Source of the DNA: Anaerolineae bacterium
GTDB taxonomy: Bacteria > Chloroflexota > Anaerolineae > JACIWR01
DNA length: 41,388 nucleotides
Direction of reading: 5' to 3'
Assembly (NCBI GenBank): GCA_021162125.1
Contig: JAGGZG010000348.1
Location: 1 to 41,388, forward strand
The notes beneath the pieces are model-generated. The model did not search any database. It was not told the origin of the DNA and saw only the letters and a list, made by a program, of their open reading frames with translations. The position numbers and the translations under genes were made by a program. This document shows positions 34,862 through 41,370 of this stretch, one piece after another (position 1 is the stretch's first letter; the number at the start of each line of letters is the position of its first letter).

Positions 34862-35128
34862 TATCTACTCGCTCCTTTATCCACACCACACGATGACACC
34901 AGGACATTTCTGCCAGGGGCATAAATCCCTAGGCGAAGGGGATGTTCTGCATTGTCATCTTTCGGGGGATCTGAAGAAATCTGGGCTGAGCCTTCGATGC
35001 TTCCGTCGGCGACTATATCCCCGGGTTGAACCAGACAAGTCACGTTTCCGCCTGGATTGCCAGGCACGCCGCTGGGCCCGCGCCATTGCAGGGGGGGAAG
35101 TCGGAAGGGGACTCAATTCACACAGCAA

Positions 35129-35169
35129 AAAACCCAATCCGCAGGCCTATCCGCTACGCAAATTGGGTT
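35129..35169 (-). terminator. Terminator/attenuator hairpin in rpoB leader
   Basis: On the minus strand, an 8-bp stem AACCCAAT (35162-35169) / ATTGGGTT (35131-35138), a 23-nt loop, and a run of six T from the stem's last bases. It lies only about 16-20 nt after the predicted rpoB start site, so most simply it attenuates rpoB transcription; it could also end read-through from the sigma-factor operon. The stem is moderate in strength. Confidence 0.6.
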
Positions 35170-35191
35170 GCTAATCTATTTGCATCTGAGT

Positions 35192-35221
35192 ATTATACTA
35201 CTATATATGCAATTGTGTCAA
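35192..35221 (-). promoter_or_regulatory. Consensus sigma-70 promoter of rpoB
   Basis: Minus strand: perfect -35 TTGACA (35216-35221), 18-bp spacer, perfect -10 TATAAT (35192-35197). The predicted start site is about 35185, giving a leader of about 325 nt before the rpoB ATG. Confidence 0.85.
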
Positions 35222-35254
35222 GTACTTTTTAGATTACTCAGTTGTGGCTAGGAA

Positions 35255-35305
35255 GCATACCACCTGTTGTAGTGCTTACGACGCCCAGCACAACATGCGG
35301 TATGC
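35255..35305. other. Inverted repeat after the sigma/anti-sigma pair
   Basis: Arms gcatacc (35255-35261) and ggtatgc (35299-35305), with inner tgttgt/acaaca complementarity, give a hairpin of about 51 nt downstream (minus strand) of the anti-sigma-like gene. There is no T-tract, so a terminator role is possible but unproven. Confidence 0.4.
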
Positions 35306-35420
35306 CAAAACGTGCCTCTAGGGGAATGAATAGCTCTCTACGACCAGATACCAACTTTTCCGCCTATCAACCTTAAAAAATACGGAATAGATGGGAACAT
35401 GGCCTCCACAAGGGCACGCA

Positions 35421-35792
35421 TTACCCGTGAACCGGAGTCCTCGCTCCGGCATTAGCCCGCGCGTATACCACGTAAGCAATGATCCCCGCTACAGATAGCG
35501 CCGAGCCCAGTGCTGCCGCCCCAATCAGCAAGCCGCGCTTGGCCAACAACGAAGCTCCCGACCGCTTGCGTCCGGTCATGGCCAGCAAGCTTCGGCGCAA
35601 ACTTCGCACGAAAGCCGACGAGGGTTCCACCGGCAAAAGAGCCTGTTTCACCCTGGCCGCCACAGTCATCAGAGACTCCAGTTCGTCCTGCTGTCCGGAA
35701 ACCATGGCCAAGTACGTCTGAGGGTCCTCTTCACCTGCATTCAGGTCATTCGCTTGCAGGGCCAGTATTTCCCTTATCATCTTTTCTTCCAT
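35421..35792 (-). CDS. Single-TM protein, probable anti-sigma factor
   Basis: 123 residues from ATG at 35792 (AGGAG 8 nt upstream); the open frame to 35834 is rejected. A cytosolic N-terminal part (1-75) includes EPSSAFVRSLRRSLLAMTGR, a pattern often seen just before the membrane span of anti-sigma proteins. One hydrophobic span is at 87-110, and a short tail is predicted outside. No zinc HxxxCxxC motif is present. It lies 50 bp downstream of an ECF sigma gene on the same transcript, which is the main reason for the call; family assignment is an inference. Confidence 0.65.
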   Translation of the reverse strand: MEEKMIREILALQANDLNAGEEDPQTYLAMVSGQQDELESLMTVAARVKQALLPVEPSSAFVRSLRRSLLAMTGRKRSGASLLAKRGLLIGAAALGSALSVAGIIAYVVYARANAGARTPVHG

Positions 35793-35842
35793 AACCTGCG
35801 CTCCTTGCCTACACGCATGTCCAGCTACTGCCATGTACAGAG

Positions 35843-36412
35843 TCAGATCTTCTCTCCATCCACGTCCATCTCACCAGCAAGTTTCTCCCGCAGGGCCAGC
35901 AACGTGCGATGATACAAAGACTTAATCGCCCCCTCACTGCGTCCCATCACCCGCCCTATTTCCACATTGGACAGTCCAGCGGTAAACTTGAGGATGAGGA
36001 GCTGCTGCCTATCAGAAGGCAATTGCCTGATGGCTTTCAGAAGAGCATTGCGTTCCTCTTCGCTCTCTATAAGGCTTTCTGGCGCAACCTTGCGCTGACT
36101 GGCCACGACCACCTCGTCCAGAGCGATCACCTTGCGGCGGCTGCGATCACGATGCCAGTTGGCTACCTGGTTATGGGCGATGCGGTACAGCCAGGCAGAA
36201 AATGGCACCCCTCGGTTCTGATAGCGATCCAAGTTGCTCAGGGCGTGATAGAAAGTGCGCGCAGTCAGGTCTTCTGCGTCATGATGATTTCCCGTGCGAT
36301 AATAGACGTAGTTGTAGATTTTCTTCACATAGCGTTGGTACAACAGACCAAAAGCGGCGGGGTCCTCTTTGGCCCTCTCCACTAATGCCGCCTCGTTCTC
36401 CTCGATGGACAC
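35843..36412 (-). CDS. ECF-type RNA polymerase sigma factor
   Basis: 189 residues from GTG at 36412 (AGGAG 8 nt upstream); the longer frame to 36529 runs through the promoter and is rejected. Sigma region 2 is at about 18-85 (AFGLLYQRYVKKIYNYVYYR, then HDAEDLTARTFYHAL) and region 4 at about 125-180 (LPSDRQQLLILKFTAGLSNV, followed by EIGRVMGRSEGAIKSLYHRT). It lacks regions 1.1 and 3. The next gene encodes a one-TM candidate anti-sigma factor. It has a housekeeping-type promoter, so it may not be strictly autoregulated. Confidence 0.93.
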   Translation of the reverse strand: MSIEENEAALVERAKEDPAAFGLLYQRYVKKIYNYVYYRTGNHHDAEDLTARTFYHALSNLDRYQNRGVPFSAWLYRIAHNQVANWHRDRSRRKVIALDEVVVASQRKVAPESLIESEEERNALLKAIRQLPSDRQQLLILKFTAGLSNVEIGRVMGRSEGAIKSLYHRTLLALREKLAGEMDVDGEKI

Positions 36413-36510
36413 TGGACAGACTCCTCCCAACCGCCCCTCCAGTGCTCTATATAAAGAAACACCGGAGACCAATTTTCGTTGCGTGCTCCTCGTTAGCCCG
36501 ATTCCTCCCA

Positions 36511-36539
36511 AGTATAGCAGAGTTGGCAAGGAAGGTCAA
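36511..36539 (-). promoter_or_regulatory. Sigma-70 promoter of the ECF sigma operon
   Basis: Minus strand: -35 TTGACC (36534-36539), 17-bp spacer, -10 TATACT (36511-36516). Predicted start about 36504, leaving a leader of about 92 nt before the GTG at 36412. Confidence 0.75.
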
Positions 36540-36586
36540 TTGCAGGCGTCACACCACAGGGCATAGCACAGCGATTACCCAGAAGT

Positions 36587-36615
36587 TTGACAACTCCTGA
36601 AAATGCCTGTAGAAT
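36587..36615 (+). promoter_or_regulatory. Sigma-70 promoter of the secreted-protein gene
   Basis: Plus strand: -35 TTGACA (36587-36592), 17-bp spacer, -10 TAGAAT (36610-36615). Predicted start about 36622, some 62 nt before the TTG start at 36684. It is back to back with the sigma-operon promoter, the two -35 boxes being about 47 bp apart. Confidence 0.75.
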
Positions 36616-36683
36616 ATCGTCCGTGCACCTGCCCGGTCCGCCGGGTGGAATACAAATCACAATGTAACACAGGAGGTAACCCC

Positions 36684-37625
36684 TTGGACCACAAGGCAAA
36701 TTTCATCACGAGATTTCGGCTATTGATCGGGATCACACTTCTTGGGACCACGTTGTTTCTCGCCCTGGGAATTTCGCTCCACGCCCCGTCGCCCAGCGCA
36801 GCTTCGGAACTCATAGAGGGATCAGTGGATCTGCAGGCGTTGGACACCTCTCAGCAACCGGCACAGCAACCACAAGACACCTACCTGTATTACTTCCCCA
36901 TAATTGCCAAAGATTTCTGCCCTGTATGGCCCTGTCTGCAATTCAGCGACGACTTCAGTGATCCAACGAGCGGCTGGCCTCACGAGACTGTGTGGGGGGA
37001 TGAAGAAGATGAGCGTAAATACATCATCGGTTACTATCCCGGCAAATTTAATCTACCGAATAAGTATTTCATGCGCATCGCCCACGCGCGTCGTATAGTG
37101 GCCTCGCCGGGGCTGCACGCGCCCGGTGACTACATCATCGAAGCTGATATGATGTTCTGCGACGATGCGTACCTGGCTTCGGCGGGGCTGGTGTTCGGCG
37201 CCAGTGATAACCTGCACCAGTTCTACATGTTCTCCCTGGCCTACAACAACGATGACCACTGGTGTGCCGTGCGCAAATACGACCTCGATGGTGGCGGTAG
37301 CCCTTACCTGCGGAACCCCGACTGGGGTCCTTGTGGAGCTAATCCCGAGTACGAGGTCAATCATCTGAAAGTGGAGCGTGTTGGGACGAGCATCAAAGTG
37401 TATCTGAACGGCAACTTAATCTGGGCAGGCTCAGAGGGCAGTTACACCGGGGAACGACGGGTGGGGTTCATCCACGACAAGTACGAGATAGGTTACACCG
37501 GCGTGTATTTCGACAACTTCAAGCTCTGGAAAGTCCACCCCGATGACGGTTCTACGACTGCTTATAGCTCGGAAAAAGCAGAGCTAGAGCCTCTGGTAAT
37601 CACCTGGGATGAGGAAGAAAAATAA
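36684..37625 (+). CDS. Secreted jelly-roll (LamG/DUF1080-like) protein
   Basis: 313 residues from TTG at 36684, with AGGAGG 8 nt upstream; the frame to 36603 covers the promoter and is rejected. A basic N-terminus and hydrophobic core (about residues 11-30) form a signal peptide or anchor. A spacer follows, with YYFPIIAKD at about 66-74, reminiscent of the linker motif common in Chloroflexota surface proteins. The rest (about 85-290) is a concanavalin-type fold: FSDDFSDPTSGW opening, LKVERVGTSIKVYLNGNLIW and GVYFDNFKLW. Such domains often bind sugars; no catalytic function can be claimed. It is divergent from the ECF sigma gene and may be its target or simply a neighbour. Confidence 0.75.
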   Translation: MDHKANFITRFRLLIGITLLGTTLFLALGISLHAPSPSAASELIEGSVDLQALDTSQQPAQQPQDTYLYYFPIIAKDFCPVWPCLQFSDDFSDPTSGWPHETVWGDEEDERKYIIGYYPGKFNLPNKYFMRIAHARRIVASPGLHAPGDYIIEADMMFCDDAYLASAGLVFGASDNLHQFYMFSLAYNNDDHWCAVRKYDLDGGGSPYLRNPDWGPCGANPEYEVNHLKVERVGTSIKVYLNGNLIWAGSEGSYTGERRVGFIHDKYEIGYTGVYFDNFKLWKVHPDDGSTTAYSSEKAELEPLVITWDEEEK

Positions 37626-37630
37626 CCACT

Positions 37631-37705
37631 CGCCCTCCTGCAGATTAGAAGTCCCCTTGCATATTCCAACCCGGCGAGAGAGTGTTCGCCAACTTGCGGA
37701 AGGGT
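37631..37705. repeat. Decayed family A palindrome
   Basis: Arms cgccctcctgcagatt (37631-37646) and aacttgcggaagggt (37691-37705) resemble the family A arms but are separated by about 44 bp, as if the central part was interrupted or duplicated. Lies between the secreted-protein gene and the lipoprotein gene. Confidence 0.5.
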
Positions 37706-37732
37706 AGGCGGTAGGATGAGCGGGGGGCCGGC

Positions 37733-38236
37733 ATGAAACTGGGCCGTTCGTTGAATCTCTGCATTGCACTCGCTTCCTTGATTCTGGCCGGATGTCTCAC
37801 CCCGCCACCTTCATTGCCCCCATCGCCAGCGGACTTCACACCGACGCCGGATGCAGCACAAGCCATCGCCGAGTTGATCGCCACACATCGGGCCGCGGTG
37901 GTCGCCGACGACGTTCAAGGCCTACTCGACATCTGGGCGGAGGACGGCGTGATCCGCGATGCCAATCACACACCCGATGATCCCACCGATGACCATGTGT
38001 GGCGTGGGCTGGATGCGGTCCTCTCGTATTACACCACCATTCTCTTTCCGCTCTATCTCAATGAGGTAGGCCCCGTGGATACCGCCCTGACGATCAAAGG
38101 GCCTGAAGCAGTGATGACGGGCACAACGAAGATCGGTGATGAACTCTCACCCCGTGGAGAACAGTGGACTTTCGCTTTCCGAGATGGGAAATGGAAGATC
38201 ACCGGAATGACCTTCAACCTGGAACCCCGTCGCTGA
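37733..38236 (+). CDS. Lipoprotein with SnoaL/NTF2-like domain
   Basis: 167 residues. N-terminal signal with lipobox LILAGC, Cys21 being the probable lipidated residue, followed by a Pro-rich spacer. The domain at about 40-165 (AIAELIATHRAAVVADDVQG, then LLDIWAEDGVIRD, and FRDGKWKITGMTF at the end) has the NTF2-like/SnoaL pattern of a cone-shaped alpha+beta pocket. Such proteins bind or convert small molecules; nothing specific can be said. The start ATG at 37733 follows a GGGGGG stretch. No promoter of its own is obvious. Confidence 0.75.
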   Translation: MKLGRSLNLCIALASLILAGCLTPPPSLPPSPADFTPTPDAAQAIAELIATHRAAVVADDVQGLLDIWAEDGVIRDANHTPDDPTDDHVWRGLDAVLSYYTTILFPLYLNEVGPVDTALTIKGPEAVMTGTTKIGDELSPRGEQWTFAFRDGKWKITGMTFNLEPRR

Positions 38237-38578
38237 GAGGGCTGAGGGCAGGGGCGCAATAAGTTGGCGCTATCCCCGGGGGAAAAGGAATACGTCTCCT
38301 TGCATCAGACAGCGCTTTGCGATATAATCAGTACTTGAGAAAAGTCGGTGCTGCTGCCGCGTCGCCTGGACGTGAACGTCCAGGCTGAGCGGGCGAAGAG
38401 TGCTGAAGCACCCTTTGCCAATGTGGACGGCGGCTCCGAGGCCACCACAGCCTGCTTCAGCAGGCTTCTGCTGCTGAGCCTGGCGCTTCAGCGCCGGGCG
38501 GGGGGCGGATTTCTCAACTACTGATAATGGGCCAAACGCGGGAGACAACGTGCCTCGTCGCTTTCAGGAGGGGGGGAG
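38237..38578. repeat. Gene-free gap with promoter and TIR-bounded element
   Basis: No gene. It contains a promoter at 38300-38328, then an element from 38329 to 38523 whose ends are cagtacttgagaaa and tttctcaactactg (13 of 14 positions complementary). The element is packed with hairpins: cctggacgt/acgtccagg, gtgctgaagcac, gcctgcttcagcaggc and ggcgcttcagcgcc. The sequence after it carries the ribosome-binding site of the next gene. Confidence 0.65.
38300..38328 (+). promoter_or_regulatory. Sigma-70 promoter upstream of comEA-like gene
   Basis: Plus strand: -35 TTGCAT (38300-38305), 17-bp spacer, perfect -10 TATAAT (38323-38328). The terminal repeat of the downstream element begins at the very next base, so the start site falls within it. 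Confidence 0.7.
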
Positions 38579-39193
38579 ATGAGCGACTGGCTACAGCGGT
38601 ATCGGGGTTACATTCTGATCACCCTGGTTTACCTGCTCATCAGTGGAGGTATGGTCCTCTTCTTGCGCCGCCCTGCCCCGCCAGCCATCGTCATCACCAC
38701 TCCGACTTCCACGCCTCTCCCGGAACCCACGGTGACTCCCACTCCAGCGCCGCTACGGGTGTACGTCACTGGCGCGGTCGTCCATCCCGATGTGTACCTG
38801 CTAGCGACAGGCAGCATCATCCGTGATGCGCTCGTCGCTGCCGGCGGAGCCACCAGCAACGCCGATCTCAACCGCATCAACTTGGCTCAGCAGGTGTACG
38901 ACCAACAGCAGATTTACGTCCCCCGGCTCGGCGAGGAGAATCCGCCAATCCCTCTGCCAGCCCCCCTGCCGTCAACCACCTCCAGCAGTGTGCAGCCCAC
39001 GGGCAAGGTGAACATCAACACCGCTACCGCCGAAGAACTTGATACCCTGCCGGGCATCGGGCCAGCCATCGCCCAACGGATCATCGAATATCGCCAGGCC
39101 AACGGCCCCTTCCAGTCCATCGAAGAGATCAAAAACGTATCCGGCATCGGGGACAAGCTCTTTGAACGGCTCAAAGACCTGATCACAGTGTGA
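38579..39193 (+). CDS. comEA: ComEA-like membrane protein (SLBB + helix-hairpin-helix)
   Basis: 204 residues. One N-terminal membrane span (about 11-29), then a Pro/Thr-rich spacer, a SLBB domain (about 58-115, LRVYVTGAVVHPDVYLLATG), a second Pro/Ser linker and the DNA-binding helix-hairpin-helix pair (about 143-204, VNINTATAEELDTLPGIGPA). This is the architecture of ComEA, the DNA receptor for natural transformation. The start ATG at 38579 follows AGGAGG. No comEC or other competence gene is adjacent, so the role in uptake is inferred from the domain plan. Confidence 0.88.
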   Translation: MSDWLQRYRGYILITLVYLLISGGMVLFLRRPAPPAIVITTPTSTPLPEPTVTPTPAPLRVYVTGAVVHPDVYLLATGSIIRDALVAAGGATSNADLNRINLAQQVYDQQQIYVPRLGEENPPIPLPAPLPSTTSSSVQPTGKVNINTATAEELDTLPGIGPAIAQRIIEYRQANGPFQSIEEIKNVSGIGDKLFERLKDLITV

Positions 39194-39206
39194 CTAGAAG
39201 GCGACT

Positions 39207-39305
39207 AACCCTCCTGCAGGCTTCTCGTTGTATGGTCACCCACCAGGGGTGACGTTGGGTTGATAGTTCTCAATCCCTCCGCAAGTAGGAACCTGCGGGA
39301 GGATT
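39207..39305. repeat. Family A palindrome with extra left arm (copy 3)
   Basis: A palindrome at 39272-39305 (aatccctccgc... and ...gcgggaggatt) plus an isolated left-type arm aaccctcctgcagg (39207-39220). Between them is a separate hairpin gtcaccc/gggtgac (39235-39253). It lies between comEA and the corrinoid gene and looks like a nested or duplicated copy. Confidence 0.6.
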
Positions 39306-39340
39306 GATTCTTTCAGAACGCAGAGGAGAAAACACACACC

Positions 39341-39982
39341 GTGTCCGAGTTGCTCAAGAAGTTGGCCGAAGACCTGTACAACGGTGACGCTGAATCGGTG
39401 GCTGCACTCACCCAGAAAGCTCTGGATAACGGGCTCACCCCGGCCGAAGTGCTCGAAAACGGCCTCATCGCCGGGATGAACGCTGTGGGCAAAGACTTCC
39501 GCGATGGCATTCTCTTCGTGCCCGAGGTGCTCATTGCCGCGCGGGCCATGCACGCCGGGATGAGAGTCCTCAAGCCTCTGCTGGCCGAGAGCGAGATCCC
39601 GGCCACCGGCAGGCTGGTCATCGGCACCGTCAAAGGGGATTTGCACGACATTGGCAAGAACCTGGTGGCTATGATGATGGAGGGCGCTGGGTTCGAGGTC
39701 CACGACCTGGGTGTGGACGTCCCGGCCAAGGAGTTCGTCGCGGCGGTCAAAACCAAGCAGCCGGACGTGGTGGGGCTGTCTGCGCTCCTGACCACCACGA
39801 TGGTGGAGATGAAAGGCGTGATTGAGGCCCTGCGCCAGGCTGGTCTGCGTAACCAGATCAAGGTGATAGTCGGTGGAGCACCGGTGACCCAGAAGTACGC
39901 TGCGGAGATCGGCGCGGACGGATACGCGGCCAATGCCTCCACCGCCGTGGAGAAAGCCAAAGACCTATTGGGAATAGCGTGA
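39341..39982 (+). CDS. Corrinoid (B12-binding) methyltransferase-type protein
   Basis: 213 residues. N-terminal helical cap (about 1-88), then a Rossmann B12-binding domain with the cobalt-ligand motif DLHDIG (Asp100, His102, Gly105) and the partner segments GLSALLTTTMVEMKGVI and VGGAPVTQKYA. This matches the corrinoid subunit of methylamine, glycine-betaine and related methyltransferase systems. No MttB-type methyltransferase or reactivase gene is adjacent. Start is GTG at 39341 with AGGAG 12 nt upstream, somewhat long. The aminotransferase gene follows by 16 bp, suggesting one transcript. Confidence 0.9.
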   Translation: MSELLKKLAEDLYNGDAESVAALTQKALDNGLTPAEVLENGLIAGMNAVGKDFRDGILFVPEVLIAARAMHAGMRVLKPLLAESEIPATGRLVIGTVKGDLHDIGKNLVAMMMEGAGFEVHDLGVDVPAKEFVAAVKTKQPDVVGLSALLTTTMVEMKGVIEALRQAGLRNQIKVIVGGAPVTQKYAAEIGADGYAANASTAVEKAKDLLGIA

Positions 39983-39998
39983 GCTAAGGAGGAGTAAC

Positions 39999-41255
39999 TT
40001 GAGACTTGCGGAACGCATGTACCAACTCAAGGCCGAGGGTGCTTACGAGATGCTGGCCCGCGCCCAGGCACTGGAATCGCAGGGGCGCGAGATCATTCAC
40101 CTGGAGATTGGACAGCCCGACTTTGACACTGTGCCCAGCGCGGCACTGGCCGGCATCCGCGCCATCGCCACCGGCCTGACCCGTTACAACCCGCCATTGG
40201 GCATCCCCACCCTGCGCGCTGCCGTCGCCACGGAAATCAGCCGCACGCGAGGGGTAGAGGTCGGGCCGCAGAACGTGGTCATCATGCCCGGTGGAAAACC
40301 GGGGATTTTCTTCCCCATGCTAGCTCTGGTCGAACCCGGCGACGAGGTGATTTACCCCGACCCCGGCTTCCCCACCTACGAGTCGGTAACCCGTTTCCTG
40401 GGAGCAGTGCCTCGCCCGGTGCCGTTGCTGGAGGAAAACGACTTCAGCTTCGACATGGTGGCCTTCGAGCAGTCACTCTCGGATCGGACGCGGCTCATCA
40501 TCCTTAACTCACCGTCCAATCCCACCGGCAGCATCATCCCCCGGCAGGACCTGGAGCGCATCGCCGAGGCCGCACGATCCCGCGATGCCTGGGTGCTGAG
40601 CGACGAAATTTACTCGCGGCTGGTATACGACGGCGAGCACGAGAGCATCATCTCGCTGCCGGGCATGCTGGAGCGCACCGTATTGCTAGACGGCTTCAGC
40701 AAGACCTACGCGATGACCGGCTGGCGGCTGGGGTACGGGGTGATGCCCGCCGAAGTTGCCGAGGCCATGGGGCCACTGTTGACCCACTCGGTTGGCTGCA
40801 CGGCGACGTTCACCCAGTACGCGGGGCTGGCAGCTCTCACCGGCCCGCAGGACGCGGTAGACAGGATGATCGCGCAGTTCCGGCTGCGCCGGGATGCTAT
40901 CGTGGAGGGGCTGAACGCCATATCCGGCATCACCTGCCAGAAGCCTCAGGGTGCGTTCTACGCCTTCCCCAACATGAAATCCTTTGGCAAAACCTCGGCG
41001 GAGATGGCAGCCTACCTGCTGGATCAGGCCGGGGTCGCCGTGCTGCCTGGCACGGCTTTTGGGCGGTATGGGGAGGGGTATCTGCGCCTCTCGTACGCCA
41101 ATTCGCTGGAGAACATTGAGCGGGCGCTGGTGAGGATAGGGGACGCACTGGAGAGATTGGGGCAAAAAAAGAGGCGCGCCTGGAGGGACTCGAACCCCCA
41201 GCCTACTGATTCGAAGTCAGCCGCTCTGTCCATTGAGCTACAGGCGCGGGATTAA
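39999..41255 (+). CDS. Class I/II PLP aminotransferase, frame runs through antisense tRNA
   Basis: A 418-codon frame; the enzyme itself ends near residue 388. PLP lysine is Lys235 in FSKTYAMTGWRLG; SPSNPTG (Asn174) and SDEIY (Asp202, Tyr205) bind the cofactor, and GEGYLRLSYAN carries the substrate-binding Arg. This fits an aspartate or aromatic aminotransferase; substrate is not determinable. Start is TTG at 39999 with AGGAGGAG 6 nt upstream. The last 30 or so codons, including RDSNPQPTDSKSAALSIELQ, are the antisense of tRNA-Arg, so the tail is not part of the family and no stop codon occurs before it. Confidence 0.93.
   Translation: MRLAERMYQLKAEGAYEMLARAQALESQGREIIHLEIGQPDFDTVPSAALAGIRAIATGLTRYNPPLGIPTLRAAVATEISRTRGVEVGPQNVVIMPGGKPGIFFPMLALVEPGDEVIYPDPGFPTYESVTRFLGAVPRPVPLLEENDFSFDMVAFEQSLSDRTRLIILNSPSNPTGSIIPRQDLERIAEAARSRDAWVLSDEIYSRLVYDGEHESIISLPGMLERTVLLDGFSKTYAMTGWRLGYGVMPAEVAEAMGPLLTHSVGCTATFTQYAGLAALTGPQDAVDRMIAQFRLRRDAIVEGLNAISGITCQKPQGAFYAFPNMKSFGKTSAEMAAYLLDQAGVAVLPGTAFGRYGEGYLRLSYANSLENIERALVRIGDALERLGQKKRRAWRDSNPQPTDSKSAALSIELQARD
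41164..41170 (-). terminator. T-tract after tRNA-Arg
   Basis: Seven T on the minus strand a few bases after the tRNA-Arg 3' end. It probably ends or helps process the tRNA transcript; there is no separate GC hairpin, but the tRNA acceptor stem could serve. On the plus strand the same A7 lies inside the aminotransferase frame. Confidence 0.45.
41175..41247 (-). tRNA. tRNA-Arg (UCG anticodon)
   Basis: 73 nt with a complete cloverleaf: acceptor GCGCCTG/CAGGCGC with discriminator G, D-arm beginning TAGCTC, anticodon loop CTTCGAA giving anticodon TCG (plus coordinates 41212-41214), and T-loop GTTCGAGTC. CCA is not encoded. It is antisense to the end of the aminotransferase frame. Confidence 0.95.
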
Positions 41256-41288
41256 ACCCTCCCGCAGGTTAGGAACCTGCGGGAGGGT
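41256..41288. repeat. Dispersed palindrome, family A (perfect copy)
   Basis: Perfect 15-bp stem accctcccgcaggtt (41256-41270) / aacctgcgggagggt (41274-41288) with a 3-nt loop, the least decayed copy in the window. It occupies most of the 45-bp spacer between tRNA-His and tRNA-Arg. Confidence 0.85.
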
Positions 41289-41292
41289 GGGT

Positions 41293-41370
41293 TGGGGTGA
41301 GCGGTGGGATTCGAACCCACGTTCTTCTGGGCCACAACCAGATGCCTTAGACCACTCGGCTACGCTCACC
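41293..41370 (-). tRNA. tRNA-His (GUG anticodon)
   Basis: Acceptor GTGAGCG/CGCTCAC, with the histidine-specific extra 5' G (41370) pairing with C73 (41296) and an encoded CCA (41293-41295). Anticodon loop TTGTGGC gives GTG (41333-41335). T-loop GTTCGAATC. The minus strand upstream carries TACAAT (41382-41387), a possible -10 box; its -35 lies outside the window. Confidence 0.95.

Larger units (their letters stand above)
34862..35420. other. rpoB leader and intergenic region
   Basis: No gene is supported; short open frames here lack ribosome-binding sites and family resemblance. On the minus strand it holds the rpoB promoter (35192-35221), a terminator-like hairpin about 20 nt after the predicted start site, a hairpin gcctggcaatccaggc (35049-35064) further down the leader, and the rpoB ribosome-binding site. 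The part 35255-35305 carries an inverted repeat downstream of the sigma-factor operon. The remainder (35306-35420) shows nothing recognisable. Confidence 0.6.

Noticed and set aside
37715..37735. ATG at 37715 as a start for the lipoprotein gene
   Set aside because: Its frame reaches TGA within six codons; the ATG at 37733 opens a proper signal peptide with lipobox.
41163..41209. Programmed -1 frameshift at A AAA AAG near the end of the aminotransferase frame
   Set aside because: The heptamer fits, but it also serves as the T-tract of the opposite tRNA, and both products extend beyond the enzyme domain; no evidence of function.
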